NCBI RefSeq assembly: GCF_000203915.1
Contig: NC_008392.1
Coordinates: forward strand, 1,217,473 to 1,281,472
DNA from: Burkholderia ambifaria AMMD
GTDB taxonomy: Bacteria; Pseudomonadota; Gammaproteobacteria; Burkholderiales; Burkholderiaceae
Length of the DNA stretch: 64,000 nt
Reading direction: 5' to 3'
The notes beneath the pieces were generated by a model. The model was not told the DNA's origin. It saw only the letters and a program-made list of their open reading frames with translations, and ran no database searches. Made by a program: the position numbers and the translations under genes. Positions 63,200-64,000 of the stretch are shown one piece after another (the first letter of the stretch is position 1; each line of letters begins with the position of its first letter).

Positions 63200-63724
63200 A
63201 TGGCAACAATTTTCGACGCTAAAAAGCTCCGGCCAGTCAGCATCGTCGTGGCTTGCGGTGGGCTATTGGCAATGGTGCAATGGTCGCCGGCAATAGTACC
63301 CATGCCTCCTGCTCGACTGAGCGACATGTGCAATGTTGACGGTTCTGGAAATGTCATGCCGAGCCAGACGGTGATCGGGAATCTGTCCCAAATCCAAGAC
63401 TCCTATTTCGTGCAGGATGGCAACGGTCACGCCGTACTGGTTTCACGATGCGTCAAAGGAGCTTGTGCGCCTTTTGACCGTAAACTCGTTCGGAGGCATG
63501 TCGGTGAACCGGTACGGGCCGAGTTCTGCAGCGATCACCCGGCCCGTCTACTGATTTCCGGCGTAGAGGTATATCGGCTGACGCAGCAGGTGATTAACAA
63601 GAACATTGCCGATATTCAGCGCACGCAGTCGATGATGCGTAGCATCGGGGCCGCTTGGTGTGGTACCTGGTTACTATTTCAGGTCGGCATTGAATGGCTT
63701 GGACGGCGGCGGCATTCTCGTTAA
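63200..63724 (+). CDS. hypothetical membrane protein
   Basis: 174 aa from ATG 63200. One N-terminal hydrophobic segment (RPVSIVVACGGLLAMV) and one near the C-terminus (IGAAWCGTWLLFQVGIEWLG), enclosing a ~100-residue domain with four Cys that is probably periplasmic. No recognised family. There is no strong ribosome site. It is bracketed by repeat copies B and C. Confidence 0.55.
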   Translation: MATIFDAKKLRPVSIVVACGGLLAMVQWSPAIVPMPPARLSDMCNVDGSGNVMPSQTVIGNLSQIQDSYFVQDGNGHAVLVSRCVKGACAPFDRKLVRRHVGEPVRAEFCSDHPARLLISGVEVYRLTQQVINKNIADIQRTQSMMRSIGAAWCGTWLLFQVGIEWLGRRRHSR

Positions 63725-63779
63725 GGCTTGAAAAAAATACGCCGAACGTCTGCTTTCCGCCAAGTCGAGAGATAGCTTT

Positions 63780-63823
63780 GGGTCGATCTGCGCCGGTCGC
63801 GTGCGCTGGGCGGCGGCCGGCCG
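63780..63823. repeat. intergenic repeat copy C
   Basis: GGTCGATCTGCGCCGGTCGC then GGGCGGCGGCCGGCCG, the closest match to copy B. The rest of 63725-64000 shows no supported gene. Confidence 0.8.
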
Positions 63824-64000
63824 AAGTGATGCTTCCCGCAGGCGTCCGTGGGCGTTTCATGAGTGACCGTTGTCGGACAAGATCCAAAATCGATGGCTCG
63901 CAGCGAGCGGGGTTCGGTTCGTTCGCAGCTGGAAGTGGTTCTTCCTGAAGCTTATCGACAAGCATGGTAGGGAGCGACGCGGTGTGATGCTTCTGCCCCG

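Overview
The window reads as a chromosomal segment of a Burkholderia-type betaproteobacterium. The base composition is very GC-rich with strong G/C at third codon positions, genes are densely packed with many ATGA-type overlaps, and the gene content (NodT-family efflux tripartites, ben/cat genes, GH15 enzyme, aldoxime-nitrile pathway) suits a soil or plant-associated member of the Burkholderia cepacia complex. The genus is an inference from content and composition. The mix of accessory catabolism, efflux and alternative respiration suggests a secondary replicon. The last 3 kb (from about 61 kb) is visibly more A+T-rich and sparsely coding, and looks like acquired or decayed sequence.

Layout. 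1-1.9 kb: the 3' part of a CaiB/BaiF CoA-transferase and a shikimate dehydrogenase-like gene. 1.9-5.9 kb (minus): a sulfonate/taurine-type ABC importer with a TauD-like dioxygenase. 6.3-9.3 kb: a MEDS hybrid histidine kinase and an MgtC-family protein. 9.4-11.2 kb: a hipBA toxin-antitoxin operon preceded by four operator-like palindromes spaced exactly 51 bp apart. 11.2-19.2 kb: an aldoxime-nitrile cluster, with Fe-type nitrile hydratase (alpha, beta, activator) on the minus strand, and a porin, aldoxime dehydratase, amidase and AraC regulator on the plus strand. 19.2-24.4 kb: small and mostly uncharacterised genes (DUF2909, DUF1275, ribbon-helix-helix, spermidine synthase-like, PhnA, an HPr-like protein without the phospho-histidine motif, GNAT). 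24.4-29.3 kb (minus): an EmrAB/NodT efflux operon. 29.6-36.6 kb (minus): DUF1641, BON, FRG and DUF305 proteins, then a GMC oxidoreductase, a gluconate-dehydrogenase subunit-3-like protein, an internally duplicated membrane protein and an enolase-superfamily enzyme. 36.8-41.5 kb: a ThDP enzyme, a GH15 enzyme and an SDR. 41.8-47.6 kb: a caa3-type terminal oxidase with subunits I and III fused, followed by a triheme cytochrome c lipoprotein. 47.6-54.1 kb: an RND efflux system divergent from its NodT channel, with TetR and two matching operator-like dyads. 54.1-54.2 kb: a truncated SDR that marks a rearrangement junction. 54.2-61.0 kb (minus): ridA and catB-catC-catA-benA-benB-benC-benD. 61-64 kb: a secreted-protein-like remnant, a YjaB-type acetyltransferase, a tiny basic Lys/Pro-rich gene, a membrane protein and three diverged copies of an intergenic repeat.

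How the genes work together. Benzoate is converted by BenABC and BenD to catechol, then by CatA, CatB and CatC to 3-oxoadipate enol-lactone; the rest of the beta-ketoadipate pathway and the BenM/CatM/CatR-type regulator are not in the window. Aldoximes can be dehydrated to nitriles, hydrated to amides and hydrolysed to carboxylic acids by the 11.4-18 kb cluster. For an aromatic aldoxime this would yield a benzoate-type acid, but a functional link to the ben/cat genes is speculative. The GMC dehydrogenase module, the triheme cytochrome and the caa3-type oxidase could form a periplasmic electron-transfer route. That is also inference, because the module genes are 10 kb apart and the dehydrogenase lacks a visible export signal.
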